Shown: piece after piece, positions 1 to 9,641 of the stretch
Layout: every line of letters starts with the position of its first letter
How positions within the stretch are numbered: the first letter of the stretch is position 1
NCBI RefSeq assembly: GCF_002813635.1
Contig: NZ_CP016382.1
Location: 434,001-498,000, forward strand
From: Spiribacter roseus
Lineage (GTDB): Bacteria > Pseudomonadota > Gammaproteobacteria > Nitrococcales > Nitrococcaceae
Direction of reading: 5' to 3'
Length of the DNA: 64,000 nt
Translations under genes and position numbers: made by a program
Notes under the pieces: generated by a model
Told to the model about the DNA's origin: nothing
The model's database searches: none
Seen by the model: the letters and a program-made list of their open reading frames with translations, nothing else

Positions 1-471
1 CGGCTGGCGGATGTCAGCAACATCAGCCTGGCGGTCTCGCTGCATGCGCCCAACGACGCGCTGCGCGACGAGATCGTGCCGATCAACCGCAAGTATCCGC
101 TGCGCGAGCTGCTGCCCGCCTGTGAGCACTATCTGGGCAACACCCCGCATCACTGCATCTACTGGGAATACGTCATGCTCGACGGCGTCAACGACAGCGA
201 CGCCCAGGCACGGGAGCTGGCCCAGCTGCTCCGGCACATCCCCTCCAAGATCAACCTGATCCCGTTCAACCCCTTTCCCGGTACGCGTTACGAGGCCTCG
301 CCGCGGTCGCGGATCCAGCGTTTCTCGGAGATTCTCCAGAACGCGGGCTTCATCACCACCACCCGGCGCACCCGGGGGCAGGACATTGACGGGGCCTGCG
401 GGCAGCTGGTGGGGCAGGTGATCAACCGCCGCAACCAGGGCAAGCGCGGATCCCCCTCGGCCAACGCCTGA
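1..471 (+). CDS. rlmN: 23S rRNA/tRNA (adenine-C2)-methyltransferase RlmN, 3' part
   Basis: Open from the first base of the window; only the last 156 residues are present. RlmN is a radical-SAM enzyme that methylates C2 of A2503 in 23S rRNA and A37 in some tRNAs. The fragment shows the family segments SLHAPND and IPFNPFPG, and near the C-terminus [11 protein letters not shown], whose Cys is the methyl-carrying, catalytic cysteine of RlmN/Cfr enzymes. The CxxxCxxC iron-sulfur motif must lie upstream of the window. The stop codon shares one base with the start of pilW (TGATG), the usual rlmN-pilW coupling of gammaproteobacteria. Confidence 0.96.
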   Translation, partial: RLADVSNISLAVSLHAPNDALRDEIVPINRKYPLRELLPACEHYLGNTPHHCIYWEYVMLDGVNDSDAQARELAQLLRHIPSKINLIPFNPFPGTRYEASPRSRIQRFSEILQNAGFITTTRRTRGQDIDGACGQLVGQVINRRNQGKRGSPSANA

Positions 472-1220
472 TGCGTAGCCTGGTGTCGGTCCTGCTGCTG
501 CTGGGGATCGTCGGGTGCACGATCCAGCAGACCGGGCCGGCCAGCCGTGAGCAGGCATCCATGGCCGCCCGCGCCAACACTGAAATCGCCAGTTATCATC
601 TGCGCAACGGGGCGCTTGAGACCGCGCTGGCCAAGGTCAGTCAGGCCCTGGCCCAGGACGATGATCGAGTGGATGCCCATCTGGTGGCCGCCGAGATCCG
701 CGACCGGCTGGCGGAGCCCGTCCGGGCCGAGCGCCACTATCGCCGCGCGCTGTCGCTCAGTGGCCGCAGCGGGGCGGCGCTGAATAATTACGCGGGTTTC
801 CTGTGCCGTGCCGGGCAGACGGTCGCCGCCGTCGAGCACTGGCGTCAGGCCGCCGCGCTGCGCCGCTACGACGGTCGCGCCATGGCACTCAGCAATGCCG
901 CGCAATGCCTCGTTCAGGCCAACGCCTCCGGCCCGGTGCCGCGCGCGGACCGCTATTGGCGCCGCGCCCTGCGGATCGAGCCGGATTATGCGCCAGCCCT
1001 GCGCGGTCTGGCCGAGTGGAGCCTGGCGCGGGGCGAGCTGAATGCCGCAGGCGCCTGGTATTCACGCTACACTGCGTCCGTCGAGGAGAATCCTGCGGGG
1101 CTCTGGCTGGGGATCAGGATTGCCGGAGCCGGTGATGAGGCGGCGCGTCAGCGGGCGCTGACGGCGAGGCTCAGGGAACGGTTTCCCGCGTCCGAGCAGG
1201 CCGCACGACTGACGGAGTAA
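471..1220 (+). CDS. pilW: Type IV pilus biogenesis/stability lipoprotein PilW (PilF), TPR protein
   Basis: 249 residues. The N-terminus is a lipoprotein signal peptide with lipobox IVGC, Cys16 being the expected lipidated residue, so the mature protein should be anchored to the outer membrane. The rest is alpha-helical tetratricopeptide repeats (for example the A-rich ALNNYAGFLCRAG repeat at about residues 102-114). PilW/PilF helps assembly of the PilQ secretin. The start overlaps the rlmN stop, and rodZ follows after a few bases, matching the conserved rlmN-pilW-rodZ order. No other pilus gene is in the window, so a pilus function here is by homology only. Confidence 0.85.
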   Translation: MRSLVSVLLLLGIVGCTIQQTGPASREQASMAARANTEIASYHLRNGALETALAKVSQALAQDDDRVDAHLVAAEIRDRLAEPVRAERHYRRALSLSGRSGAALNNYAGFLCRAGQTVAAVEHWRQAAALRRYDGRAMALSNAAQCLVQANASGPVPRADRYWRRALRIEPDYAPALRGLAEWSLARGELNAAGAWYSRYTASVEENPAGLWLGIRIAGAGDEAARQRALTARLRERFPASEQAARLTE

Positions 1221-1227
1221 CGGGTTG

Positions 1228-2250
1228 ATGACGCAAAACGACGAATCGGGTGAGACAACCCGAACCGAGCGGCCCCGGTCCGGTCCGGGCCGCACACTGC
1301 GCGATGAGCGCCTGCGCCAGGACAAGGACACCGCAATGGTGGCCGACGCGCTGCACCTCAATCGGCGCACCATCGAGGCCCTCGAGGCGGATGATCTCGA
1401 CAGACTGCCGCCGCTGGCCTATGTGCGCGGCTATGTGCGCAGTTACTCGCAGCTGCTCGATCTGGACCCTGAGCCGCTGATCCGGCAGCTGGCGGAGGCC
1501 GGTGGCACCGGTGAGCCGCAGACGCTGAACCCGCATGTCGGCGAAGAGACGCGCAAGCGTCGGGCGCGACCGGTGACGGGCCGTGGTACCGGGTTTGTGG
1601 GTGTCGCGCTGGGTCTGGCGGTGATTATCGGTGCCCTGGTCGCCGGCGGCTGGTGGCTGTCGCGCTCGGACTTGAGTCTGCCTTTTCTGGCCACGCTGAC
1701 GGCGGAGGATGAACCGGCCGGCGAGACGCGTGTCGCGGATGCGGATGAGTCATCCGTCACGCCAACGGAGCCGGAACCCGAGCCGGAACCGGCGCCGGAA
1801 CCAGAACCGGAACCAGCACCTGAGCCGACGCCCGCGCCGACACCGGAGCCCGAGACCGAGCCCGAGCCCGGGGCGCAGCCCGCTGACCCCGATACCGCCG
1901 CCCCGACGCCCGAGCTCGACCGCGAGGCGATCGCCGATGCAGTCATCGGCGGCGCCGACGACGGCGAGGAAACCGCGGCGGACGATGAATCCGTAGACAC
2001 CGATTCAGCGGCGCTGGTGCTGCGCTTCAGCGGCGAGTCGTGGATGGAGGTGACCGATGCAGGCGGTGAGCGGCTTCTGTTCGGGATCGCCGAGTCCGGC
2101 GAGGAGCGGCTCGACGGCGAGGCGCCGTACGACATCGTCGTGGGTGATACCAGTAATGTCGAGATTGAATACGAGGGCGAGCCGGTGAATCTGGCCGACT
2201 ATGCGCGGGGGAGCGTGGCCCGCCTGACCCTGGGGGACAATGGTGAGTAA
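1228..2250 (+). CDS. rodZ: Cytoskeleton protein RodZ
   Basis: 340 residues from ATG 1228; a TTG directly before it is a less likely start. RodZ links MreB filaments to the cell-wall elongation machinery. Layout: cytoplasmic Cro-type helix-turn-helix of the HTH_25 family at about residues 20-85, one transmembrane helix at about 121-143, a Pro-Glu repeat spacer in the periplasm at about 181-216, then a C-terminal beta domain (DUF4115) at about 262-340. This is the full family architecture. The 3' end overlaps hisS by 11 bases; in many relatives ispG lies between the two. Confidence 0.93.
   Translation: MTQNDESGETTRTERPRSGPGRTLRDERLRQDKDTAMVADALHLNRRTIEALEADDLDRLPPLAYVRGYVRSYSQLLDLDPEPLIRQLAEAGGTGEPQTLNPHVGEETRKRRARPVTGRGTGFVGVALGLAVIIGALVAGGWWLSRSDLSLPFLATLTAEDEPAGETRVADADESSVTPTEPEPEPEPAPEPEPEPAPEPTPAPTPEPETEPEPGAQPADPDTAAPTPELDREAIADAVIGGADDGEETAADDESVDTDSAALVLRFSGESWMEVTDAGGERLLFGIAESGEERLDGEAPYDIVVGDTSNVEIEYEGEPVNLADYARGSVARLTLGDNGE
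1770..1875 (+). repeat. Pro-Glu/Pro-Ala codon repeat in rodZ
   Basis: A low-complexity run of alternating GAG/GAA/GCG and CCG/CCC codons encodes about 35 residues of the pattern (E/A/T)P. It is the extended periplasmic spacer between the RodZ membrane helix and the DUF4115 domain. Such dipeptide runs are length-variable between strains through slippage. Confidence 0.8.
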
Positions 2251-3517
2251 GGCCATCCAGAACGTCCGTGGTTTTGGTGATGTGCTGCCGGCGGAAGGGC
2301 CGGCCTGGCAGTTTGTTGAGGCGACGTTCCGCCGCGAGCTCGAGCGCTATGGCTACGCCGGGATCCGCCTGCCCATCGTCGAGAAGACCGAGCTTTTCTC
2401 GCGCACCATCGGTGAGGTGACGGACATCGTCGAGAAAGAGATGTACACCTTCACCGACCGCAATGGCGATAGTCTGACCCTGCGGCCCGAGGGCACCGCC
2501 GGCTGCGTCCGCGCCGCGCTGCAGCGTGGGCTGCTTCACAATGCCCAGCCGCGGCTCTGGTACAGCGGGCCGATGTTCCGCCACGAGCGCCCGCAGAAAG
2601 GGCGCTATCGACAGTTCCATCAGGTGGGCGCCGAGGCCTTCGGCGTCTCCGGGCCGGACATCGATGCCGAGCTGATCCTGCTCTCGGGGCGCATCCTGCG
2701 CGCATTGGGCATCAGTGATCTTCGTCTCGAGCTCAACAGTCTGGGCTCATCCGCCGACCGTGGCCGCTACCGGGCGGCGCTGATCGAACACTTCGAGGCG
2801 CATGCCGAGGCCCTCGATGACGATGCGCGCCGGCGGCTTTACAGCAATCCGCTGCGGGTGCTCGACAGCAAGAACCCGGCCATGGCCCCGGTCATTGCCG
2901 CGGCGCCGGTACTCTCTGATTACCTGGACGACGAGTCACGGGCGCATTTCGATTCCCTGTGCCGCATGCTCGATCAGGCCGGACAGCCCTATCAGATCAA
3001 CCCGCGGCTGGTGCGTGGGCTCGATTACTACGGTGGGACCGTGTTCGAGTGGATCAGTGCCGATCTCGGCGCCCAGGGTACGGTGCTGGCCGGCGGACGC
3101 TACGACGTGCTGGTGGAGATGATCGGTGGCCGGCCGACGCCCGCCATCGGTTTCGCGGCCGGTCTCGAGCGGCTGGTCTCGCTGGTGGAGGCGGCCGGTA
3201 CGGCGCCGCCCGCGCCGACCCCGCATGCCGCGCTGGTGGTGGGCGACCCCGAGCTGCAGGGCGACACCCTGGCGCTGGCCGAGCGCCTGCGTGACGCGCT
3301 CCCGTGGCTGCATCTGCAGATGCAGCCGGGCGGGGGTTCCATGAAAAGCCAGCTGCGCCGTGCCGATCGCAGCGGCGCAGCGGTGGCGCTGATCCGCGGC
3401 GCCGAGGAGGCGGCCGCCGACACCCTCACCGTGAAGTATCTGCGCGATGACCTCGACCAGATCACGGTGGCCATCGGGCAGCTCCCGGAGATACTCTCCG
3501 CGCTGCAGACTCAGTGA
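2240..3517 (+). CDS. hisS: Histidyl-tRNA synthetase
   Basis: 425 residues, the normal length of bacterial HisRS. It charges tRNA-His with histidine. Class II motifs are visible: motif 2 with [17 protein letters not shown] around residue 112, and the histidine-specific [15 protein letters not shown] around residue 256. A C-terminal anticodon-binding domain follows (about 325-425). The start ATG lies inside the 3' end of rodZ, so translation is probably coupled. The position in the rodZ-hisS-yfgM-bamB series is standard for gammaproteobacteria. Confidence 0.97.
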   Translation: MVSKAIQNVRGFGDVLPAEGPAWQFVEATFRRELERYGYAGIRLPIVEKTELFSRTIGEVTDIVEKEMYTFTDRNGDSLTLRPEGTAGCVRAALQRGLLHNAQPRLWYSGPMFRHERPQKGRYRQFHQVGAEAFGVSGPDIDAELILLSGRILRALGISDLRLELNSLGSSADRGRYRAALIEHFEAHAEALDDDARRRLYSNPLRVLDSKNPAMAPVIAAAPVLSDYLDDESRAHFDSLCRMLDQAGQPYQINPRLVRGLDYYGGTVFEWISADLGAQGTVLAGGRYDVLVEMIGGRPTPAIGFAAGLERLVSLVEAAGTAPPAPTPHAALVVGDPELQGDTLALAERLRDALPWLHLQMQPGGGSMKSQLRRADRSGAAVALIRGAEEAAADTLTVKYLRDDLDQITVAIGQLPEILSALQTQ

Positions 3518-3534
3518 AAGGACATTAAAAAGCC

Positions 3535-4164
3535 GTGGCATACGACGACGAAGAACAACTCGAGGCAATCCGCGACTGGTGGCACCGCTATGGACGCCTG
3601 GTGATCATTGCCGCCATCGCCGTACTGGCGGCCGTACTGGGCTGGCAGCAGTGGACGGCCTGGCAGGAACGTCAGGCGGCGAATGCCTCGGCGGACTATG
3701 CCGCCATCCTGCAGGCACTCAACAGCGATGATCGCGAGGCGGCGGGCAATCGCCTGCGCACACTGCGTGAAGCGCACGCCGACAGCCCCTATGTGGCGAT
3801 GGCCACCTTTGCGGTGGCGACCGCGGCGATGGACGCCGGCAATCCCGGTCGCGCGGCCGATGCCCTGGGTTGGGTGACCGACCAGCAGGCCGACAGCCCG
3901 CTGGCGGCGGTGGCGCGCCTGCGTCAGGCCGAGGCGCTGCGGGTCGAAGGTGACCGGAGCGCCGCGCTGGGGGTGCTCGAGCCGCTACCCGATGGCCCGC
4001 TGCGCGGCCGGTTCCTCGAACTGCAGGGTGACCTCGAGGTGGCGCAGGGCAACACCGATGCCGCCATCGAGGCCTATCAGCAGGCACTGCAGGCGATCGC
4101 CGGGCAGCGCCGCTCGCTGGTGGAGATCAAGCTCTTTGATCTGGGTGGAGCCCCCGCATCATGA
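3535..4164 (+). CDS. yfgM: YfgM family protein, ancillary SecYEG translocon subunit
   Basis: 209 residues from GTG 3535, preceded by GAAAGGA. A short charged N-terminus is followed by one membrane helix at about residues 21-39, then a periplasmic TPR-like domain: the DUF2133/TPR_21 architecture of E. coli YfgM. YfgM associates with SecYEG and the chaperone PpiD and hands secreted proteins to periplasmic chaperones. It lies between hisS and bamB as usual; its stop overlaps the bamB start as ATGA, so the two are co-translated. Confidence 0.88.
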   Translation: MAYDDEEQLEAIRDWWHRYGRLVIIAAIAVLAAVLGWQQWTAWQERQAANASADYAAILQALNSDDREAAGNRLRTLREAHADSPYVAMATFAVATAAMDAGNPGRAADALGWVTDQQADSPLAAVARLRQAEALRVEGDRSAALGVLEPLPDGPLRGRFLELQGDLEVAQGNTDAAIEAYQQALQAIAGQRRSLVEIKLFDLGGAPAS

Positions 4165-5315
4165 AGGCCGGCAACCTCAGGATCCTGTTCGCGCTGATGG
4201 TCGCCGGCATGCTGGCTGGCTGCGGCGGGCCGTCACTGATCAAGGCGGAGGATCCGCCGGCGCTCGAGACGCCGCCGGGCGAGCCCGCCGTTACCGAACA
4301 CTGGTCGGCCTCACTGGGCGCTGCCACGCCGCCGGGTTACCGGCTTGGGCCGGCGCTGATGGATGAACGGGTCTTTGCCGCGGGCGCCGACGGCACGGTG
4401 GCGGCCTACGACGCGGCGAGTGGCGAACGGCGCTGGCGGCAGGACCTGGACGTCGCCATCACCGGCGCCGTCGGCGTGGGCGAGACCGGTGTCGCGTTGG
4501 GCACGGCCAATGCCGAGGTGGTCCTGCTGGATCCCGACAGTGGCGCTGTCAAGTGGCGTCAGCGGGTCAGCAGCGAAGTGCTCGCGCCCCCGGCGGTGGG
4601 GCAGGGCAGTGTGGTCGTTCGCACCGGCGATGGAGGGGTGTTCGCGCTTGAGGCCGATACGGGTGAGCAGCGATGGCTCTATCGCAGCGGCGTCCCGGCG
4701 CTCAGTCTGCGCGGTCACGGCTCGCCGGTACTGGTGAATGGCGGCGTTGTGGTCGGTTTCGATAACGGCCGCCTCGCAGCGCTGGAGCTGGGCAACGGCG
4801 ACGTCGCCTGGGAGGCCAGTGTCGCGGTGCCGGAGGGGCGCAGCGATCTCGAGCGCATGGTCGATCTGGACGCCGATCCGGCGGTGGCCGGCGGTGACGT
4901 GTTCGCGGGCGCTTACCAGGGGCGTGTGGCCGGGATCGCGCTCGCCAACGGACAGATTGCCTGGACCCGGGAGGTCTCGGTGCTCGGTGGCATCAGTGTT
5001 GATGACAGCAACGTCTACGTGACCGACGAGCGCGGTCGGCTGTGGGCATTCGACCGCCGCAATGGCGCTTCGGTGTGGCGTCTTGACGCCCTCGAGGGGC
5101 TCTCCCTCACCGCGCCGCGTCGGTATCGGGATGGCCTGATCGTGGCCGGCAGTGACGGTTACCTGAACTGGATCGGGCTCCGGGATGGCGCCCTTGAAGC
5201 ACGTTATGCCTTCGATAATTCGCGGCTTTCCGTGGCGCCCCGGGTGGATGGCGAGCGGATTGTCGTGCTGGATCGCCGGGGTCAGCTCCGCTCGATCAGC
5301 GTCAATCAACAATAA
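4161..5315 (+). CDS. bamB: Outer membrane protein assembly factor BamB
   Basis: 384 residues. A signal peptide ends in the lipobox MLAGC, with Cys21 the lipidation site. The rest is an eight-bladed PQQ-type beta-propeller with recurring blade signatures such as YDAASGERRWRQ, LDPDSGAVKWRQ and LELGNGDVAWEA. BamB is a lipoprotein of the BAM complex that inserts beta-barrel proteins into the outer membrane. The gene der, which usually follows bamB, is not here; adk follows after 15 bases with its own Shine-Dalgarno. Confidence 0.95.
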   Translation: MKAGNLRILFALMVAGMLAGCGGPSLIKAEDPPALETPPGEPAVTEHWSASLGAATPPGYRLGPALMDERVFAAGADGTVAAYDAASGERRWRQDLDVAITGAVGVGETGVALGTANAEVVLLDPDSGAVKWRQRVSSEVLAPPAVGQGSVVVRTGDGGVFALEADTGEQRWLYRSGVPALSLRGHGSPVLVNGGVVVGFDNGRLAALELGNGDVAWEASVAVPEGRSDLERMVDLDADPAVAGGDVFAGAYQGRVAGIALANGQIAWTREVSVLGGISVDDSNVYVTDERGRLWAFDRRNGASVWRLDALEGLSLTAPRRYRDGLIVAGSDGYLNWIGLRDGALEARYAFDNSRLSVAPRVDGERIVVLDRRGQLRSISVNQQ

Positions 5316-5987
<672 letters not shown>

Positions 5988-6026
5988 GCCGGGAACCGGT
6001 GCGCGCATCATGCGTTCTGACCATGC

Positions 6027-7340
6027 ATGATGCGTGCGCTGCTCCTTGCCCTGCTATTGACCCTCGCCAATTCGGCGGCGGGGGAGTCCGTCCACCGTCT
6101 CAGCATTGAGGGCAGCATCGGACCCGCCACGGCGCAGTATGTGGCCGATGGCATCGAGGACGCCCGCGACGATTCCGCCGTCGCCGTACTGCTGAGCATC
6201 GACACTCCGGGCGGCCTTGACTCCGCGATGCGCGACATTGTCCAGGCCATTCTCGACTCGCCGGTCCCGGTCCTCGGCTATGTCGCCCCCTCGGGGGCCC
6301 GCGCCGCGAGTGCCGGCACGTATATCCTCTATGCAACGCATTGGGCGGCCATGGCCCCGGGCACCAACCTTGGCGCCGCGACCCCCGTGCAGGTGGGCCC
6401 CGGCGGTGGATCCGGGGACAGTGCGGAAGACGATGCCTCAATCATGGAGCGCAAACGCATCAACGATGCGGTGGCGTACATCCGCTCGCTGGCGGAGCTG
6501 CGGGGGCGCAACGCCGACTGGGCGGAGCGGGCGGTGCGCGAATCCGTCAGCCTGTCGGCACGCCGCGCATTGGCGGACAACGTCATCAACCAGGTCGCCG
6601 CCGAGCCACGCGCCGTCCTGGCCGCCGTGGATGGGCGGCGCTTGATGGACAGCGCCGACGCCGCGCCCCTGGAGGTCGCCGAGCGCCGCATCGAGGAACG
6701 CCCGCCGGAGTGGTCGGATGAGTTCCTCGCCGTGATCACGCACCCTAATGTGGCCTACATCCTGTTGCTGGTCGGGCTCTACGGGCTGATCTTCGAACTC
6801 GCCAACCCAGGGGCCATTGTGCCCGGGGTGATTGGCGGGACCTCGCTGCTGCTGGGGCTGTTCGCGATTCAGCTGCTGCCGGTGAACTACGCCGGTCTCG
6901 CCCTGATCGTGCTGGGCGTCGCCTTCATGGTGGGCGAGGCGCTTGTGCCGTCGTTCGGCGCCCTGGGTGTGGGTGGTGTGCTGGCCTTCGGGCTGGGGTC
7001 GGTGCTGTTGTTCGACATGCAGGGCCCCGGCTATGAGCTCTCGCTGCTGCTGGTCGCCGGTGTCACCGCCGCCAGTCTGGTCATCTTCATGGGCACCGGC
7101 TGGCTGGCGCTGCGGGCGTTCCGGCGGCGTGGCGTGGCGGGTCGGGCGCATATGCAGGGCCTGACGGGCACGGTGACCGCCACTCAGCCGCAGCTGCGGG
7201 TCTGGGTTGAGGGTGAGCGCTGGCGGGCCGTCTGCGACCAACCGCTCGCAGTCGGTGATAGGGTCCGCGTGAAAGCGGTGAACGGGCTTACCGTCACGGT
7301 CGAGCCCACGGAACAGATACCCGGGAGGGGGACGCAATGA
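6027..7340 (+). CDS. NfeD family membrane serine protease
   Basis: 437 residues. Order: a signal peptide (about 1-20), a ClpP/crotonase-like serine protease domain with LSIDTPGGL (about 57-65) and GARAASAGTYI, in which the Ser is the expected nucleophile, then about four membrane helices (about 240-370), then a C-terminal OB-fold NfeD domain. This is the long NfeD1b form, related to the archaeal stomatin-specific protease PH1510. Long forms usually sit beside a stomatin/SPFH gene, but none is here; pdxH overlaps the 3' end as ATGA. The natural substrate is unknown. ATG 6030 is an equally possible start. Confidence 0.88.
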   Translation: MMRALLLALLLTLANSAAGESVHRLSIEGSIGPATAQYVADGIEDARDDSAVAVLLSIDTPGGLDSAMRDIVQAILDSPVPVLGYVAPSGARAASAGTYILYATHWAAMAPGTNLGAATPVQVGPGGGSGDSAEDDASIMERKRINDAVAYIRSLAELRGRNADWAERAVRESVSLSARRALADNVINQVAAEPRAVLAAVDGRRLMDSADAAPLEVAERRIEERPPEWSDEFLAVITHPNVAYILLLVGLYGLIFELANPGAIVPGVIGGTSLLLGLFAIQLLPVNYAGLALIVLGVAFMVGEALVPSFGALGVGGVLAFGLGSVLLFDMQGPGYELSLLLVAGVTAASLVIFMGTGWLALRAFRRRGVAGRAHMQGLTGTVTATQPQLRVWVEGERWRAVCDQPLAVGDRVRVKAVNGLTVTVEPTEQIPGRGTQ

Positions 7341-7927
7341 CACTCTACGAGACCGCCATCGAGCGCTTCGGCGAATGGCTGGAAACCGCCCGTGAGGCCG
7401 AGGGCGTGATCGAGCCCACGGCGATGACGCTGGCGACGGCCCGCGCCGATGGCCAGCCCGGTGTGCGCACGGTGCTGCTCAAGCATTTCGATGGCGATGG
7501 GTTCGTGTTCTACACCAACACCCTCAGCAAAAAGGGCACTCAGCTGGCGGAGAACCCGCAGGTGGCGCTGAATTTCTTCTGGGCGCCCCTCGCGCGGCAG
7601 GTCATCGTCGAGGGCCGTGTGGAGTTTGTGAGCGATGCTGAGGCCGATGCCTATTTCGCCAGCCGTCCGCGGCTGAGCCAGCTGGGGGCCTGGGCGTCGC
7701 ATCAGTCACAGGTGCTCACCGACCGTGATGAGTTCGAGGCCCGCCTCGCGGAGGTCGAGGCGCGGTTTGCCGACGCGCCGGTGACGCGCCCCCCGCACTG
7801 GACCGGCTACCGCGTCCGTCCCGCCATGCTCGAGTTCTGGCAGGGCCGCGACGGCCGGCTCCATGACCGCGAGCGCTACACTCGCGGTGACGACGGGGAG
7901 TGGACCTGGACCCTGCTCAACCCCTAG
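7337..7927 (+). CDS. pdxH: Pyridoxamine/pyridoxine 5'-phosphate oxidase
   Basis: 196 residues. PdxH uses FMN and oxygen to oxidise pyridoxamine or pyridoxine 5'-phosphate to pyridoxal 5'-phosphate, the last step of vitamin B6 synthesis and salvage. Family signatures are the phosphate/FMN-binding RTVLLKHFDGDGFVFYTN, the SRPRLSQLGAWASHQSQ segment and the C-terminal RLHDRERY. The start overlaps the nfeD stop. The stop TAG is part of a CTAG tetranucleotide whose complement is also the stop of the convergent downstream gene. Confidence 0.96.
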   Translation: MTLYETAIERFGEWLETAREAEGVIEPTAMTLATARADGQPGVRTVLLKHFDGDGFVFYTNTLSKKGTQLAENPQVALNFFWAPLARQVIVEGRVEFVSDAEADAYFASRPRLSQLGAWASHQSQVLTDRDEFEARLAEVEARFADAPVTRPPHWTGYRVRPAMLEFWQGRDGRLHDRERYTRGDDGEWTWTLLNP

Positions 7928-9159
7928 GCATTGCCCCGGGTCTCGAGCCACGGCTGGAGCGCGGCTGGATGCCCGGCGGCGACGATATGCCCGGGCCGCT
8001 CCAGCCGCCATTGGGCTCCCAGCGCCTCGGCACGGGCCTGCCAGTGACCGATCACCGCCTGCATCCCCGCGGGCATGACCGGGTAGTCATGGACCAGGCT
8101 GAGCAGCTCGCCGTCGGCCGCCTGGACCAGCGCGGTATAGGCGATGGGCCCCAGCTGTGGGTCGGCCTGCTCGGTGAGGGTCACGATCGCCGCCCGTTCC
8201 GCCGTCGGGTCCTCGGTGATGATCTCGCGATACCAGGGTTGCTGTGGGTCGATGACATGCGCCTGGGCCACCGACAGGGCGACCTCGGGGTCCGCCGAGG
8301 CCACCCCTTTGCTGGGGGCCACGGCATGCACGGCGATTCCGTGGCTTTCAAGGCCGGATAGATACTGGCGTTGCTGGCGCACCCAATCACCGTAGCCGCG
8401 GATCGCCTCCTCAGCGCTCGCTTCGTGATGCGCCGCCCAGGCATCAAGGCTCTGCCACGGTGTCCAGACATCGCCGCCCGTACCCAGAAAGCGATTGCCA
8501 CTTTCCAATTGGCAGTCCTCGATGCTGTCCGGGCGATACAGGGCGGCCTCGATCAATCGCCATAGATCACCGAATTGAGCATGCTCGAGCTGCACTTTCA
8601 TGAGCGCCGAAAGATCGTGAAAGGTGGCATAACTCAGATTGACGGGGTCAACGCCCATCAGCTGACGAACGGCCCGATCCGTGGCCAGTCCCGCGCGGCC
8701 TTTTTCCAGTAGCACGTTTTCGAGTTTACGGCGTAACGGATCGAGCTGTTCACCCGGTGCAACCAGGGCAAAGGGAATCGCCAGCAACGGCCCCGAGCCC
8801 GGGCGGCGTAGCGGTGCGATCGCCGATTCGGGAAAACGTCCGGCATTGCTCCCCAGAGCCAGCAATTGCGGAATGAATGGCCCGCCGCGCAGGCTGCCGC
8901 GATAGACGTCGAGGAGCGCCTCGACCATGGGGAGGCCCGGGCGCAGCAGCTCGGTGAGGTCGTAGAGCGCGGCCGGCATGACAAAACCCGACTCGGCAAT
9001 ATCTTCGCCGACAATGCGCCGCAGATCATCGGCGATCGGGGCGGCCAGCACTTCGGCGTTATCGCGGCTCAGCGCTTCGGGCGGACGCCGGCGCATGATC
9101 TGTTCGGGATCGAGTTCAACGGTGAGAACAGCGGGGGTCGCGGAAAGGGCGGACGGCAT
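7924..9159 (-). CDS. Uncharacterised protein, 411 residues
   Basis: I do not recognise this family. The start is supported by AGGCAGGA just before the ATG. There is no signal peptide and no membrane segment; composition is acidic with many Leu and Ala, consistent with a soluble cytoplasmic protein of a halophile. Landmarks: PPEALSRDNAEVLAAPIADDL near the N-terminus and RPGLPMVEALLDVYRGSL at about residues 73-90. There is no nucleotide-binding or metal motif that I can identify. It is convergent with pdxH, overlapping by four bases, and divergent from the H-NS gene, so it is probably monocistronic. Codon usage looks like that of its neighbours. It is a real gene by length, ribosome site and coding bias. 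Confidence 0.75.
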   Translation of the reverse strand: MPSALSATPAVLTVELDPEQIMRRRPPEALSRDNAEVLAAPIADDLRRIVGEDIAESGFVMPAALYDLTELLRPGLPMVEALLDVYRGSLRGGPFIPQLLALGSNAGRFPESAIAPLRRPGSGPLLAIPFALVAPGEQLDPLRRKLENVLLEKGRAGLATDRAVRQLMGVDPVNLSYATFHDLSALMKVQLEHAQFGDLWRLIEAALYRPDSIEDCQLESGNRFLGTGGDVWTPWQSLDAWAAHHEASAEEAIRGYGDWVRQQRQYLSGLESHGIAVHAVAPSKGVASADPEVALSVAQAHVIDPQQPWYREIITEDPTAERAAIVTLTEQADPQLGPIAYTALVQAADGELLSLVHDYPVMPAGMQAVIGHWQARAEALGAQWRLERPGHIVAAGHPAALQPWLETRGNA

Positions 9160-9299
9160 TCCTGCCTCTCTTTAATGTGAAAACTGCAAGTCTATCATTC
9201 GCTGGGCAGAATCGATGCATTGACGGGGCTGTTTTCAAATCCGCAATGGATTATATTGTGCGGTGCTATCAACATCCAACCAATCCAGATGGGGAATAC

Positions 9300-9611
9300 A
9301 TGGATCTTTCAAACTACACCACCGAGCAGTTGAACCAGCTGAAAAAGGATATCGACGTCGAAATCCAGAGCCGGCGCAAGGAAGACGCGAAAAAGGCCCA
9401 GCAGGAAATGAAGCAGGTCGCCGAGCGCTACGGCTTTACGCTTAATGATCTGGTCAGTGGCCAGCCGGCCAAGACCCGTGCCAAGGGCAAGGTGCGGTTC
9501 CAGCATCCGTCCGACGCCGGCAAGACCTGGTCGGGTCGCGGCCGCAAGCCGGTCTGGATCAAGGAGTGGGAGGCCGAAGGCCGCTCGCTCGACGAACTGC
9601 GCGTCGACTGA
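9300..9611 (+). CDS. H-NS family nucleoid-associated protein
   Basis: 103 residues from ATG 9300, preceded by a GGGG ribosome site. An upstream in-frame ATG would add 41 residues unlike the family and is rejected. The N-terminal half (residues 1-45) is a charged coiled coil for oligomerisation. The C-terminal half has the H-NS DNA-binding core: FQHPSDAGKTWSGRGRKPVW, followed by a WEAEGRSLDELR tail. The TWSGRGRKP loop is the AT-hook-like minor-groove binder. The family silences AT-rich, often acquired DNA. The 140 bases upstream are visibly AT-richer than the surroundings. Confidence 0.92.
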   Translation: MDLSNYTTEQLNQLKKDIDVEIQSRRKEDAKKAQQEMKQVAERYGFTLNDLVSGQPAKTRAKGKVRFQHPSDAGKTWSGRGRKPVWIKEWEAEGRSLDELRVD

Positions 9612-9615
9612 TCGG

Positions 9616-9641
9616 CGAGCGCCCTCGAGCCCTAGCGCTCG
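9616..9641. terminator. Hairpin between convergent hns-like gene and pncB
   Basis: CGAGCGC (9616-9622) and GCGCTCG (9635-9641) form a 7-bp stem around a 12-base loop that contains the pncB stop. There is no T-run on either side, so intrinsic termination is only possible, not shown. Confidence 0.35.

Noticed and set aside
9220-9257. TTGACG and TATATT before the H-NS gene as a promoter
   Set aside because: The boxes are 26 bases apart, too far for sigma-70; no better pair was found.
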